From NCBI GenBank assembly GCA_013390945.1, contig JACAUC010000001.1, positions 1-64,000 of the forward strand: DNA of 64,000 bases. Reading direction: 5' to 3'. The stretch comes from Candidatus Chloroheliaceae bacterium (GTDB lineage: Bacteria > Chloroflexota > Chloroflexia > Chloroheliales > Chloroheliaceae). Below, piece by piece: positions 52,783 through 62,518 of the stretch. Position 1 is the stretch's first letter. Each line of letters opens with the position of its first letter. The notes under the pieces were generated by a model, which saw nothing but the letters and a program-made list of their open reading frames with translations, did not search any database and was not told the DNA's origin. Both the position numbers and the translations under genes were made by a program.

Positions 52783-55700
52783 CTATGGTGTGGCGGATTG
52801 GAGAGGCCAGCCATCGTGTTCCTCGATTATGCTGTCCACCTCAGCCATTAGCCTGCTGGTTTGGGCTAGGGCGGCAACGACGCGCAGATAATGCTTTAGG
52901 TCATCAAAGGTTAGCTTCCGGCCCTTGCGGTCTTTAAGCCATTTTTCACAGACCTGATAGCCGCCAATATGAAATTCCCACACTTCGGGTGGCACACCTT
53001 CAAAATATTGTTGCTTACTAATCCAGACCCGGCCCGGCTGCTGTAGCTTGCCAGTGGTCTCCCCAACAATCGGCTCGGTATATTTCACAAACTCGACTAT
53101 GTTTTCCCCTTTTACTGGATAGCTAGGTGTGTCGGCTTGTGGCCCGGATTGCTCCATTAGATGAAGGCCCACTAGCTTTTCGCCTAAACCACAGAGGGCG
53201 CGGAATAGCTCAATTTGGCTCGTCAGGGGAACTCGCGGAAAATCTATCTTCAAAAACTCGGCGTAGCGACTGCGATAGGTAGGCGAATGAAACACAGCGT
53301 AAATGTAGTTGAACACATCTTCTGGCCCAAAGGTGGTTTGCAAATCGCCCTTGCCATCTTGGATAAAGTTAAGCCCGATTCGTTCGGTTATATCCTTAGT
53401 GAAAGTAGATGCAAGGTTAGGACGGCGACCATCGGGCGTGGTACTTGTTTCCTCCGTACCATCTAGCTTTGGCTTGGATTTGTCCGGGTAGAGGTAGAGT
53501 GGGGCTAAATTCATTATACCTTTGTTACTATAAAAAGCCCTATTATCTACCGGAAGTCGCGTTACTAAAAAGTGGCTATAGTTACCATCCAGAGCAACCT
53601 GTCTCATAAAAATTAAACCGAGATTTCCCCCGGCCAGCATGTGGTGCATTACCTCACTACGTGGTCTACAATGAAACCCTTTGGAATTTCCAGTGTAGTA
53701 GGTATAGCGAATATCAAAAGGACGGTATGAGATTGGAGTAATTTTAACTTTAGAAAGCCCTGAAGCTTTTAAATCCTTCTGAGCCATTGTAACCTGCCAA
53801 TCTTGAGCATCCCCCCCTAAATTATACTTTTCCCTTGCATCTTCAGGTGGTAGTGAAGCAAAATCGGTAACAGTTTTCCAAACCTCCTCTTGACTCCAGT
53901 GAATAGTCAAGTTATCCCGTGAGGTGACAATGCCGATACTGTTAACTGGAAGCATCTCTGTAATCTTCCATCCCTGATTATATTCTTTCTGTAGATCAAT
54001 ATTTTGGGGGGAAAAAAGATAGAACGGAGATTGTGGTGCAAGAGGTTTCCAGTCAGTAGAGCTAACGTCGCCATCTAACAACTTCTGGTATTTTTCCTCA
54101 CGCTTACCGTAAAAATGGGCGTGTTTTACCTTAGCATCTACTTTTAGGCTGCTACTTTGTTTTTTTACAAATATACCGATAGCTACGCCCTGTTGAATAT
54201 CAAACACGTTTTGGTCGGGGGAACCATCAGGGCTACGTTCCTTCTTCTTGCTATTACCGTGTAAGTCTAGCAGGTAAATATCATCAAAGGTCTTCATCAG
54301 GCTTTGGCGCATACCCCTAAAGGTGGGATTATCCAAATAACCATGATTGGAGATGAAGGCCAAAATACCATAACCCGTTTGCTCTATGCGCCATTGGGCA
54401 AAGCGAATGAATTTTACATAGTCGTCATTCAACCATTTTGGGTTTCTCTCGCCTAATGGCTTGTTATCCACCATGAAATAACCACCACTGATTTTCCCTA
54501 TTTGGCTGTCTTTGCCATGTAACAAATCTGCTATCCAAGCAGAATTGTTAGAGGAATGCCCAGAGTAAGGGGGATTGCCCAACACTACCATTACAGGGGC
54601 ATTGTATTTTATGCCACTGGCGGCGTTAGCTTCTTCCACTAGCCACTCGGCAAAAGGCAACTTGCCGCCTTCAAATCCTTCTTCAAGAGTGTTGGTAAGA
54701 TAAACGCGCAGGCGTTCGTTACTCTGGAAGTTATAGCCAGTCTCAGCCAAGAGCAAGCCCACTTTCAGGTGAGCCACCGTGTAAGGGGCCATTAAGAGTT
54801 CAAAACCGAATAGGCGGGGTAAGAGGTGTTCCGCAACATACCCGTCCCACATACCTTTGTTATTGGCGAAATTATTCTCATAAATATGGCTAATCACCGC
54901 ATAGAGGAAAGTACCTGTACCAGTAGCCGGGTCTAGTATTTGCACTTTATGGGTTTCAGATGTTTTCGGTTGGTTCGTGTCAGCTTCTTTCTTAGAAGTG
55001 AGCGTTATCTTGGTATCATCGGCCAAACCCATTGGAAGACCAAAATCGGTTTTAAGCAGATGGTCTACACTCCGCACGATATAGCTGACCACTGGCTCCG
55101 GGGTGTAATAGACTCCGCGAGCCTCACGCATTTTAGGGTCATAAGCGGCGAGGAAGGTCTCATAGAAGTGAACCACCGGGTCTTCTTGTTTGGTATGTTT
55201 ACCAAAATCTTTGAGAATGACTGCGGCATCCGTCCTGTTAAGCAATTCCGCCAAATCGTCTACAACCCAAGTAACCCGTTCATCTAATTCAGGGCCAGCG
55301 ATGTAGCCAAACATCTTTCGCAGGAAAGGATTGGTTTTAGGCAATCTATAGGCGGCGGTCTCACGGGTAAAAGCTTTATTACTTGGATTGCTAAACCGGG
55401 CGGCAAAGAGGCCGTAGCAAATAGTTTGAGCGTACATATCGGCAAACTGTTCGGGCGTTAAGTCTGGTATTAAGACCTCGCGAAAGCCGATAAGCTGACT
55501 ATGGAGTGAACCACCTTTGTCCTCGTCCTCAAAGGTGCGCTTAATAGTCTCTCGTGTAAGTTTGGCGATAGTTGCCATCCGCTCGGCTAGTTCTTTAGGA
55601 TTGGCAACGGTTTGAACCTGAGCGTTAATGAAGGCGGTCAATAACTCTTTAACCTGCTCTGGCCCATTTGGTTCTAGTTTTAGTTTGCCACTTGCCCCAA

Positions 55701-56073
55701 CCGTAGCCAGCCTACAAACCATCCGCTTTTCACCGTTTATATACCAGCGAAACTCCAGGTAGTCGGTTAGGATTAAGTTACTCAAACTTTCCCGGTAACG
55801 TTTTAGCTGGTCGCTCTTTTCGGTCTGGTCAAGCGAGACACCTACATCTTTGGCCTCGATATAGCCAAGCGGGGTCTCGTTACGAGTTAGGATATAATCG
55901 GGCGCACCACATTTAACCCGTTTCGGCTCGTTTGTAGCCACAACACTAGGAAAGAGGGTATCCATTAGTGCTTTCAGGGCCGGGCGGTAGGTGTGTTCGG
56001 TGGCATTGCCAAGTTTTAGTGCTTTCTCAATGTCGGTGTAATATTTGGTCAGTGTGGCATCTTTAGCCATCAT
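52783..56073 (-). CDS. Single-chain restriction-modification enzyme (type IIG/ISP-like)
   Basis: A 1096-residue fused endonuclease and N6-adenine methyltransferase. A PD-(D/E)XK motif is at the N-terminus: D59 (APDYIL), then E73-A-K75 (YIEAKDVG). A helical spacer and the methylase follow, with motif I DPATGTGTF and motif IV GNPPYSGHS, then a long C-terminal region (about 600-1090) that should read the DNA target. There is no helicase domain, so it is shorter than true ISP enzymes such as LlaBIII. ATG 56073 follows GGAGAAA; 56070 is equally possible. Such enzymes cut unmodified sites and protect by hemimethylation. It lies between a tRNA gene and a recombinase remnant. Confidence 0.85.
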   Translation of the reverse strand: MMAKDATLTKYYTDIEKALKLGNATEHTYRPALKALMDTLFPSVVATNEPKRVKCGAPDYILTRNETPLGYIEAKDVGVSLDQTEKSDQLKRYRESLSNLILTDYLEFRWYINGEKRMVCRLATVGASGKLKLEPNGPEQVKELLTAFINAQVQTVANPKELAERMATIAKLTRETIKRTFEDEDKGGSLHSQLIGFREVLIPDLTPEQFADMYAQTICYGLFAARFSNPSNKAFTRETAAYRLPKTNPFLRKMFGYIAGPELDERVTWVVDDLAELLNRTDAAVILKDFGKHTKQEDPVVHFYETFLAAYDPKMREARGVYYTPEPVVSYIVRSVDHLLKTDFGLPMGLADDTKITLTSKKEADTNQPKTSETHKVQILDPATGTGTFLYAVISHIYENNFANNKGMWDGYVAEHLLPRLFGFELLMAPYTVAHLKVGLLLAETGYNFQSNERLRVYLTNTLEEGFEGGKLPFAEWLVEEANAASGIKYNAPVMVVLGNPPYSGHSSNNSAWIADLLHGKDSQIGKISGGYFMVDNKPLGERNPKWLNDDYVKFIRFAQWRIEQTGYGILAFISNHGYLDNPTFRGMRQSLMKTFDDIYLLDLHGNSKKKERSPDGSPDQNVFDIQQGVAIGIFVKKQSSSLKVDAKVKHAHFYGKREEKYQKLLDGDVSSTDWKPLAPQSPFYLFSPQNIDLQKEYNQGWKITEMLPVNSIGIVTSRDNLTIHWSQEEVWKTVTDFASLPPEDAREKYNLGGDAQDWQVTMAQKDLKASGLSKVKITPISYRPFDIRYTYYTGNSKGFHCRPRSEVMHHMLAGGNLGLIFMRQVALDGNYSHFLVTRLPVDNRAFYSNKGIMNLAPLYLYPDKSKPKLDGTEETSTTPDGRRPNLASTFTKDITERIGLNFIQDGKGDLQTTFGPEDVFNYIYAVFHSPTYRSRYAEFLKIDFPRVPLTSQIELFRALCGLGEKLVGLHLMEQSGPQADTPSYPVKGENIVEFVKYTEPIVGETTGKLQQPGRVWISKQQYFEGVPPEVWEFHIGGYQVCEKWLKDRKGRKLTFDDLKHYLRVVAALAQTSRLMAEVDSIIEEHDGWPLQSATP

Positions 56074-56292
56074 TTTCTCCGTTTAAGCTGTTACCCAAAC
56101 CTAGATATTTGCTTATGTCTATGAAATAGCCGACGCTGCTAAAATTTGTTACCGACTTATATTACCACATTACCAATAAAATTACAAGAACTTTATTGTC
56201 AAATAGCTTGTTGGTATAACGACAAATATGTTGTTATATAGAATATAGTAAGTGGAAAATATTTGGTAAATATACCTAAAGATTTCTTAGAG

Positions 56293-56505
56293 TTATTTGC
56301 CGTTCACTATGCACCTCAACTTAGAAATGTCCACATCTTCTATGTTCAGCGATAGTAGTTCTCCCTTCCTTATGCCACTGTCGAGAAAAAGGGAGATCAT
56401 GGCAAGGTCACGAACACCGGGGAAGGTAGCCAGTTGCTCCTTACTGGTAAGTGCTACGAATATCCTCCTAAACGGGGCAACCCCATCGTGTGTCAGAAGG
56501 GGATA
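56293..56505 (-). pseudogene. Fragment of a tyrosine recombinase/integrase
   Basis: The minus-strand frame reads LLTHDGVAPFRRIFVALTSK, EQLATFPGVRDLAMISLFLD and SGIRKGELLSLNIEDVDI. DLAMISLFLDSGIRKGELLSL is the conserved box I region with its catalytic Arg, as in XerC-type recombinases. The frame ends at TAA (56295-56293) shortly after, before box II, so the R-H-R-Y part is missing. No upstream start is convincing. It is the scar of a mobile element, and the neighbouring restriction gene and tRNA-Gln fit. Confidence 0.7.
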
Positions 56506-56594
56506 CAGGGGCGCGTGGCCCTAAATAGGACGGGTGATGAAGACGTTAAACAATACACCATTTATTTATACCGTGTTTACTAATTTTAACCCAC

Positions 56595-56623
56595 TTGTTT
56601 ACCAGCCCTAGTTATGGTATAAT
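56595..56623 (+). promoter_or_regulatory. Promoter of the synthase gene
   Basis: TTGTTT at 56595-56600, 17 bases, TATAAT at 56618-56623. The transcript would carry about 230 bases of leader before ATG 56859. The rest of 56074-56855 holds the recombinase remnant and no gene I can support. Confidence 0.6.
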
Positions 56624-56858
56624 GTGATGCCTGTAAATGCTCATCTGCTGTCCCAAAGCATTTGGTTTGGACAAAATTTAGGCTTGCCAAAATGTTATAA
56701 TGCACTGGTAAAGTGGTACTTGGCAGAAAGTCGGTTCCTTACCCGGCTTGCTGGACTTATCGGATGAGCTTTTTGAATTGTCATGGTTTGGCCCCCACCC
56801 GGCCTGGAGATGTAATGAACTGCTTAAATATAATAAATGTTAGTGAGATGGAGGATTG

Positions 56859-59800
56859 ATGTCTGGAAATTCGCTAGAAACCAACGAGGTCAATGCCCAA
56901 CTGCACCGGACCCCTATTGCCATTATCGGGATGGCTTCCATCTTCCCGCAAGCTAAAAATTTGCAGGATTATTGGGACAATATTTTAAGGAAGATTGATT
57001 GTATTACCGATGTACCACCCTCGCGCTGGGAGATCAAAGACTACTATGATCCCAACCCCCGCGCCCAAGATAAAACCTACTGTAAACGCGGCGGCTTTAT
57101 ACCGGATGTTGACTTTGACCCGGTAGAGTTTGGCCTACCACCCAACATCCTTGAGTCCACCGATGTCTCCCAACTCCTCGCCCTAGTGGTGGCAAAAGAC
57201 GCATTGGACGATGCGGGCTACAACGATACTCGAAACTTTAGCCGAGAAGAGATAGGCGTGGTGCTAGGCGTGGTCTCCGGCCAACAACTAATGCGCCCCT
57301 TAGTCAGTCGCTTGCAATACCCTATTTGGGAAAAAGTGCTGAGGAGTAGCGGCCTCTCCGACGAAGACTCCCAAAAGATTATCGCTAAAATCAAATTGGG
57401 CCATGTCGAATGGGAAGAAAACTCTTTCCCCGGTTTTCTCAATAACGTAGTCGCGGGACGGATTGCTAACCGCCTCGATTTGGGTGGCATGAACTGTACC
57501 CTCGATGCCGCTTGCGCTAGTTCGCTAAGTGCCGTAAAGCTGGCCCTGAGCGAATTGCTGGAGCATCGCGCCAGTATGATGCTTACTGGTGGCGTGGATA
57601 TAGATAACTCGATCCTTACCTACATGTGTTTTAGCAAGACCCCAGCCTTCTCCAAAGGGGAGAATGTGCGAACCTTTGACACTGCCTCCGATGGTATGAT
57701 GGCAGGCGAAGGTGTCGGTATCGTGGTGTTAAAACGCCTCGAAGATGCCGAACGGGATGGCGATAGAATCTATGCCGTCATCAAAGGTATAGGTACTTCT
57801 AGCGATGGGCGCTTCAAAAGCATCTATGCCCCTCGTCCTGAAGGGCAGGCCACTGCTTTGCGCCGGGCCTACAAGGATGCCGGATTTTCGCCTACTACGA
57901 TTGGCCTAATTGAAGCCCATGGCACCGGAACCGTCGCAGGAGACTTGTGCGAGACGACCGCGCTACGGCAGGTCTTCACCGAGGCCGGGGCTGCTCCACA
58001 GAGTATTGCCTTGGGTAGCGTCAAATCACAGATTGGTCATACCAAAGGGGCGGCTGGCTCGGCTAGTCTTATAAAAACCGCCCTAGCCCTACACCATAAA
58101 ATTCTCCCGGCTACCATCAATGTCACCGAACCCAATCCTAAACTTAACCTGACCGAATCACCCTTCTACTTGAATACCGAGACACGCCCTTGGGTAAGCT
58201 CGGCAGATGGCACTCCTCGACGCGCCGGAATAAGTTCGTTTGGTTTTGGCGGTACAAATTTCCATGTCGTTATGGAAGAATATACCGGGGAACAGACCGG
58301 AACGTACCGGGTTAATAGTGTACCTAAGTCCATTATTCTAGCCGCCGACACCCCTGAGCAACTGTTGGAGCGTTGTCAGGAAGTAGCGGGACAACTCCAA
58401 AAACAAGTGGCGGAGTATCAGCCGACGGATCGGTATCCTGCCGAAGATTATTTTGCTCAGCTTAGTGCTGAAAGCAAAGCCATAATTCCGGCGACTGCGG
58501 CTAGAGTAGGCTTTGTGGCTAACTCTTTGGCAGAAGCACTCGACTTGTTGCAAGCGGCTACTGATTTGCTCAAAAAGAAGATTCAGGAAGAAGCGTGGGA
58601 ACATCCCAAGGGCATCTATTACCGTAAGAGTGGCTTGGATACTCAAGGTAAGGTAGTGGCTCTCTTTTCAGGGCAAGGCTCGCAATATTTAGAAATGGGT
58701 CGGGAATTGGGCCTTAACTTCCCGGAAGTACGTAGCACTTATAGCGCGATGGATAACCTCTTTATCAAGGATGGTTTACCCGCGCTTTCAACTACCGTCT
58801 TTCCGCCTCCGGCATTGACGCCAGCCCAAACAACGGCTCAGACCGCCGCTTTGCAAAATACCCGCTATGCTCAACCCGCTATCGGGGTTTTCAGTGCCTC
58901 ACTCTACAAACTGCTCAAACAGGCCGGATTTCAGCCCGATTTCGTAGCCGGACATAGCTTTGGTGAGTTAACGGCACTGTGGGCGGCGGACGTGCTGGAA
59001 GAAAACGACTATCTCGCCCTAGTTCGAGCCAGAGGTGAGGCGATGGCCGCTCCAACCGATAACCCCGATTTTGATACTGGCACGATGTTAGCGGTCAAAG
59101 GCGAAATCACTAAACTACGGGAAGATTTGAAGGACTTTTCAGATATTACCCTCGCTAACCTGAACTCCAAAACTCAGGTGGTCTTGGCTGGTACGAAACC
59201 TGCCATTGCTAGAGTGCAGGTCGCTCTACAAAGCAAGGGCTATTCAGTGGTTCCGCTGCCTGTGTCGGCGGCTTTCCATACCGCGCTGGTGGGTCACGCC
59301 CAAAAACCTTTTGCCGAGGCTATCCATGCGGTAAATTTCAAGGCTCCCACAGTTCCGGTTTATTCCAATACTACCGCCAATCCCTACCCAACCGAGCCTG
59401 CCGCCATTCAGCAAATCTTGGGGCAACACATCCTTGAACCTGTCCAGTTCCAGCAGGAGATAGAAAATATCTACGCGGCAGGCGGTTACTTCTTTATCGA
59501 ATTTGGCCCTAGGGATATTCTGACCAATCTGGTAAAAGATATTCTGGGCAATAAGCCTTATCTAGCGGTAGCGTTAAACTCTAGCCGCCAAAAAGATAGC
59601 GATCTCCAATTGCGGCGAGCGGTGATTCAACTGCGCGTGGCAGGCTTCCCCTTGCAGGACGCTGACCCTTATCAACAACCTGTTCGCAAGTCTACTCGAA
59701 AACGCAGTATGTTGAATATGCGCTTAAACGGTAGCAACTATGTCAATCCGCAGACGAAAGCTGCTTTTGAAAAGGCTTTACAAGACGGTCATCACATAAT

Positions 59801-62513
59801 ATCGAATGGAGTTCATCAAGTGGAACAGACTCCCGCAGTTCGCCCGGTAGAACAAACTCCCATAATCCGCCCGGTGGAACAACCTGCTACAGTCCGACAA
59901 GTGGAACAGCCTCCCGTAGTCCGGCAGGTGGAGCAACCTGCTACAGCCCGACAAGTAGAGCAACCTACCGCAGTCCGGCAGGTAGAACAAGTTCCCATAG
60001 TAACACCTGTACAATCAGAGCAGGTGGTGGAAGCGGTTCCTCAGTTGCAAGCCCTGTCCGGGGTAGATTATTTGAGGAGTCTGGAGAGTGTCGAACGTGG
60101 CCTAGAGCAGTTGAGCAATCACCAGTCTAGTACAGTACAGGTACATGGGCAATACCTGAACAATCAGGTGGAATATACCAAAACCTTCTTCCAATTGATG
60201 CAGCAACAGCAAGGGCTGTTGTTGGGTGGAAATGGTCGCCCCCCAGTGACTCCACCACCGGGGGTGTTGGAGAGTTTGGAACGGGGCATGTTGCGCTTCC
60301 ATGAGCATCAGGCCGATACCCTGAATACCCATGCTCAGTACTTGAACAATCAGGCCGATTACTCCAAAAATTTCTTCCAGATTGTGCAGCAGCAAGCCGG
60401 TCTCCTGCAAGGTAAATCGGCTGACAGAGCAGCCTCCCACAGTACTGCCGCCAACAGAGCAATTTCTAACGGTTCTGGCTCGAATGGCTCAGCCTCTCAC
60501 AGTAATGGCTTACCAGCGTCGGCTAGGGTAGTGGAACGTTCTATCCCGGCCAGCCCTAAAGCAACTCCGGCGGCTATCGCGGCCCCGGTAGAAGTGGCTA
60601 AAGTTGTGCCAGTAGAAACACCCAAAGTGGTTCCGGTAGAAGTGGCTAAAGCTGCTCCAGTGGAAACTCCCAAAGTGGCCCCGGTAGCAGTAGCTAAAGC
60701 CGCACCAGTAGAAACTCCTAAAGCCACACCTGCTCCACCTGCTCCAGTGGCTAAAGTAGTTGCCCCACCTGCTCCTCAAAAAGCGGCTCCGGCGCAATCG
60801 CCTACCCTAGTAATAGTGGCTCCTGCTATCTCAGTCTCCGTTCTTTCGCGCAACCTGTTAGAAGTGGTGAGCGAAAAGACCGGCTACCCGGTAGAGATGC
60901 TAGAACTGGAAATGGACATGGAGGCCGACTTAGGAATCGACTCGATCAAACGGGTAGAGATCTTAGGGGCGATGCAAGAACGTTTCCCCGAACTGCCACG
61001 TATCAACCCGGAGGAACTAGTCGAACTACGCACCTTGGGCCAAATCACCAATCACATGATTAACAGCCTTCAAGAAGCCACCGTCTCGTTGGATGCTGCT
61101 CCGTCAGTTGATACTGCGTCAGTCTTGTTGGATGCTGCTCCGCCAGTTGATACTGCGTCACTCTCCCGAAACCTACTAGAAGTAGTGAGCGAAAAGACGG
61201 GCTACCCGGTGGAGATGCTCGAACTAGAAATGGACATGGAGGCCGACTTAGGAATCGACTCGATCAAACGAGTGGAGATCCTAGGGGCGATGCAAGAACG
61301 TTTCCCATCCTTACCCCGGATAAACCCGGAGGAACTAGTCGAATTACGCACATTAGGCCAAATCACCAACCACATGATTAACAGCCTCCGAGGAACGGTT
61401 TCGTTGGATGCTGCTCCGTCAGTTGATACCGCGTCCGTCCCGTTGGATGCTACTCCGTCAGTTGATATTGATCCAGCCTTCCTTTCCCAAAACCTACTAG
61501 AAGTAGTGAGCGAAAAGACAGGCTATCCGGTGGAGATGCTCGAACTAGAAATGGACATGGAGGCCGACTTAGGAATCGACTCAATCAAACGAGTGGAGAT
61601 CCTAGGGGCGATGCAAGAGCGCTTCCCATCCCTACCCCGGATAAACCCGGAGGAACTAGTCGAACTACGCACATTAGGCCAAATCACCAATCACATGATT
61701 AGCAGCATCCGAGGAACGGTTTCGTTGGATACTGCTCCGCCAGTTGATACCGCGCCCGACGAAGACGAAACCGTTTCGCGGAGTCTAGTTCGGCTAAAAC
61801 ACCTCCCGCCACCCGACTACTTAGAGGGGAGTCTACCGGAGCAATACGTCTGCCTCTTAACCGATGATGGCACAACCACCACAGTAGAATTAAGCCAAGC
61901 ATTAGTTGAGCAGGGTCAAAAAGTAGTCGTTTTAAGCTTTCCGCAATCGGTGATTGCAACCTGTTTGCGCCTACCCACGGAGGCCAAGCGGGTAGTCTTG
62001 GAAGATTTGAGCGAGGTAAATTTGGAGCAAACCCTCAAGATTATTGCGGAGAAGTACGGGCCAATTGGCGGGTTTATTCACCTCAACCCCCCCTCCTTCC
62101 TGAATCAAAAGGGTGGTATCCCGTTCCTAGACACCGAGAAAGATTTGGTCAAGCAGGTCTTCCTGATTGCCAAACATCTCAAAAAATCGCTCAATGATGC
62201 CGCTCGAAAAGGTCGTAGTTGCTTCTTCACTGTAGCTCGGCTAGACGGACAATTTGGCCTAGGTCAGACTAACAGTTTTGGGGCTATCGCGGGTGGCTTG
62301 TTTGGCCTAACCAAGACCTTAAACCTAGAATGGGAGCGCGTCTTCTGCCGGGCATTAGACCTAAGCCCTGACTTGGATGCTAGTCTAGCCGCCAAACATA
62401 TTCTAGCCGAACTCCATGACCCCAATCGGTTGTTGGGTGAAGTGGCCTACAACCTAGAGGGACGGTCTACCCTGATCGGTGAAAAAGTCTTAGTAGGCGG
62501 GAGAGATAGATAG
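56859..62513 (+). CDS. PfaA/HglE-like iterative polyketide/fatty-acid synthase, KS-AT-ACP3 subunit
   Basis: An 1884-residue protein from ATG 56859 (GGAGG 5-9 bases upstream). Ketosynthase, residues 15-470: Cys219 in DAACASSL, His in EAHGTGTVAGD and GHTKGAAG. Acyltransferase, about 600-930: GQGSQYLEMG and Ser700 in GHSFGELTA. The linker has nine-residue VRQVEQP-type repeats (about 988-1052), two 50-residue repeats SLERG..HQ (1070-1185) and an Ala/Pro/Val part. Three almost identical acyl carrier domains follow, with phosphopantetheine Ser1362, Ser1468 and Ser1575 in LGIDSIKR. The last 240 residues are the non-catalytic half of a ketoreductase. It makes long polyunsaturated or hydroxylated acyl chains in known relatives. 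The product here is unknown. Confidence 0.85.
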   Translation: MSGNSLETNEVNAQLHRTPIAIIGMASIFPQAKNLQDYWDNILRKIDCITDVPPSRWEIKDYYDPNPRAQDKTYCKRGGFIPDVDFDPVEFGLPPNILESTDVSQLLALVVAKDALDDAGYNDTRNFSREEIGVVLGVVSGQQLMRPLVSRLQYPIWEKVLRSSGLSDEDSQKIIAKIKLGHVEWEENSFPGFLNNVVAGRIANRLDLGGMNCTLDAACASSLSAVKLALSELLEHRASMMLTGGVDIDNSILTYMCFSKTPAFSKGENVRTFDTASDGMMAGEGVGIVVLKRLEDAERDGDRIYAVIKGIGTSSDGRFKSIYAPRPEGQATALRRAYKDAGFSPTTIGLIEAHGTGTVAGDLCETTALRQVFTEAGAAPQSIALGSVKSQIGHTKGAAGSASLIKTALALHHKILPATINVTEPNPKLNLTESPFYLNTETRPWVSSADGTPRRAGISSFGFGGTNFHVVMEEYTGEQTGTYRVNSVPKSIILAADTPEQLLERCQEVAGQLQKQVAEYQPTDRYPAEDYFAQLSAESKAIIPATAARVGFVANSLAEALDLLQAATDLLKKKIQEEAWEHPKGIYYRKSGLDTQGKVVALFSGQGSQYLEMGRELGLNFPEVRSTYSAMDNLFIKDGLPALSTTVFPPPALTPAQTTAQTAALQNTRYAQPAIGVFSASLYKLLKQAGFQPDFVAGHSFGELTALWAADVLEENDYLALVRARGEAMAAPTDNPDFDTGTMLAVKGEITKLREDLKDFSDITLANLNSKTQVVLAGTKPAIARVQVALQSKGYSVVPLPVSAAFHTALVGHAQKPFAEAIHAVNFKAPTVPVYSNTTANPYPTEPAAIQQILGQHILEPVQFQQEIENIYAAGGYFFIEFGPRDILTNLVKDILGNKPYLAVALNSSRQKDSDLQLRRAVIQLRVAGFPLQDADPYQQPVRKSTRKRSMLNMRLNGSNYVNPQTKAAFEKALQDGHHIISNGVHQVEQTPAVRPVEQTPIIRPVEQPATVRQVEQPPVVRQVEQPATARQVEQPTAVRQVEQVPIVTPVQSEQVVEAVPQLQALSGVDYLRSLESVERGLEQLSNHQSSTVQVHGQYLNNQVEYTKTFFQLMQQQQGLLLGGNGRPPVTPPPGVLESLERGMLRFHEHQADTLNTHAQYLNNQADYSKNFFQIVQQQAGLLQGKSADRAASHSTAANRAISNGSGSNGSASHSNGLPASARVVERSIPASPKATPAAIAAPVEVAKVVPVETPKVVPVEVAKAAPVETPKVAPVAVAKAAPVETPKATPAPPAPVAKVVAPPAPQKAAPAQSPTLVIVAPAISVSVLSRNLLEVVSEKTGYPVEMLELEMDMEADLGIDSIKRVEILGAMQERFPELPRINPEELVELRTLGQITNHMINSLQEATVSLDAAPSVDTASVLLDAAPPVDTASLSRNLLEVVSEKTGYPVEMLELEMDMEADLGIDSIKRVEILGAMQERFPSLPRINPEELVELRTLGQITNHMINSLRGTVSLDAAPSVDTASVPLDATPSVDIDPAFLSQNLLEVVSEKTGYPVEMLELEMDMEADLGIDSIKRVEILGAMQERFPSLPRINPEELVELRTLGQITNHMISSIRGTVSLDTAPPVDTAPDEDETVSRSLVRLKHLPPPDYLEGSLPEQYVCLLTDDGTTTTVELSQALVEQGQKVVVLSFPQSVIATCLRLPTEAKRVVLEDLSEVNLEQTLKIIAEKYGPIGGFIHLNPPSFLNQKGGIPFLDTEKDLVKQVFLIAKHLKKSLNDAARKGRSCFFTVARLDGQFGLGQTNSFGAIAGGLFGLTKTLNLEWERVFCRALDLSPDLDASLAAKHILAELHDPNRLLGEVAYNLEGRSTLIGEKVLVGGRDR
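59818..60010 (+). repeat. Tandem imperfect 27-bp repeat inside the synthase gene
   Basis: About seven units of roughly 27 bp encode the nine-residue pattern V-(R/T)-x-V-E-Q-(P/T)-x-x between the AT domain and the carrier domains. It is a flexible linker array. Repeat number may vary between strains. Confidence 0.8.
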
Positions 62514-62518
62514 GATAG

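Noticed and set aside
56297-56524. 75-codon plus-strand frame
   Set aside because: The minus strand of the same stretch reads as a tyrosine-recombinase core, so the plus frame is a shadow.
59816-59998. Cys/Thr-rich minus-strand reading frame resembling a metal-binding peptide
   Set aside because: It is the antisense of the VEQ repeat array; its regularity is a by-product of that repeat, and it has no ribosome site.
59818-60010. CRISPR-like array of short repeats
   Set aside because: The units are contiguous, in frame and encode a nine-residue protein repeat inside the synthase; there are no unique spacers.
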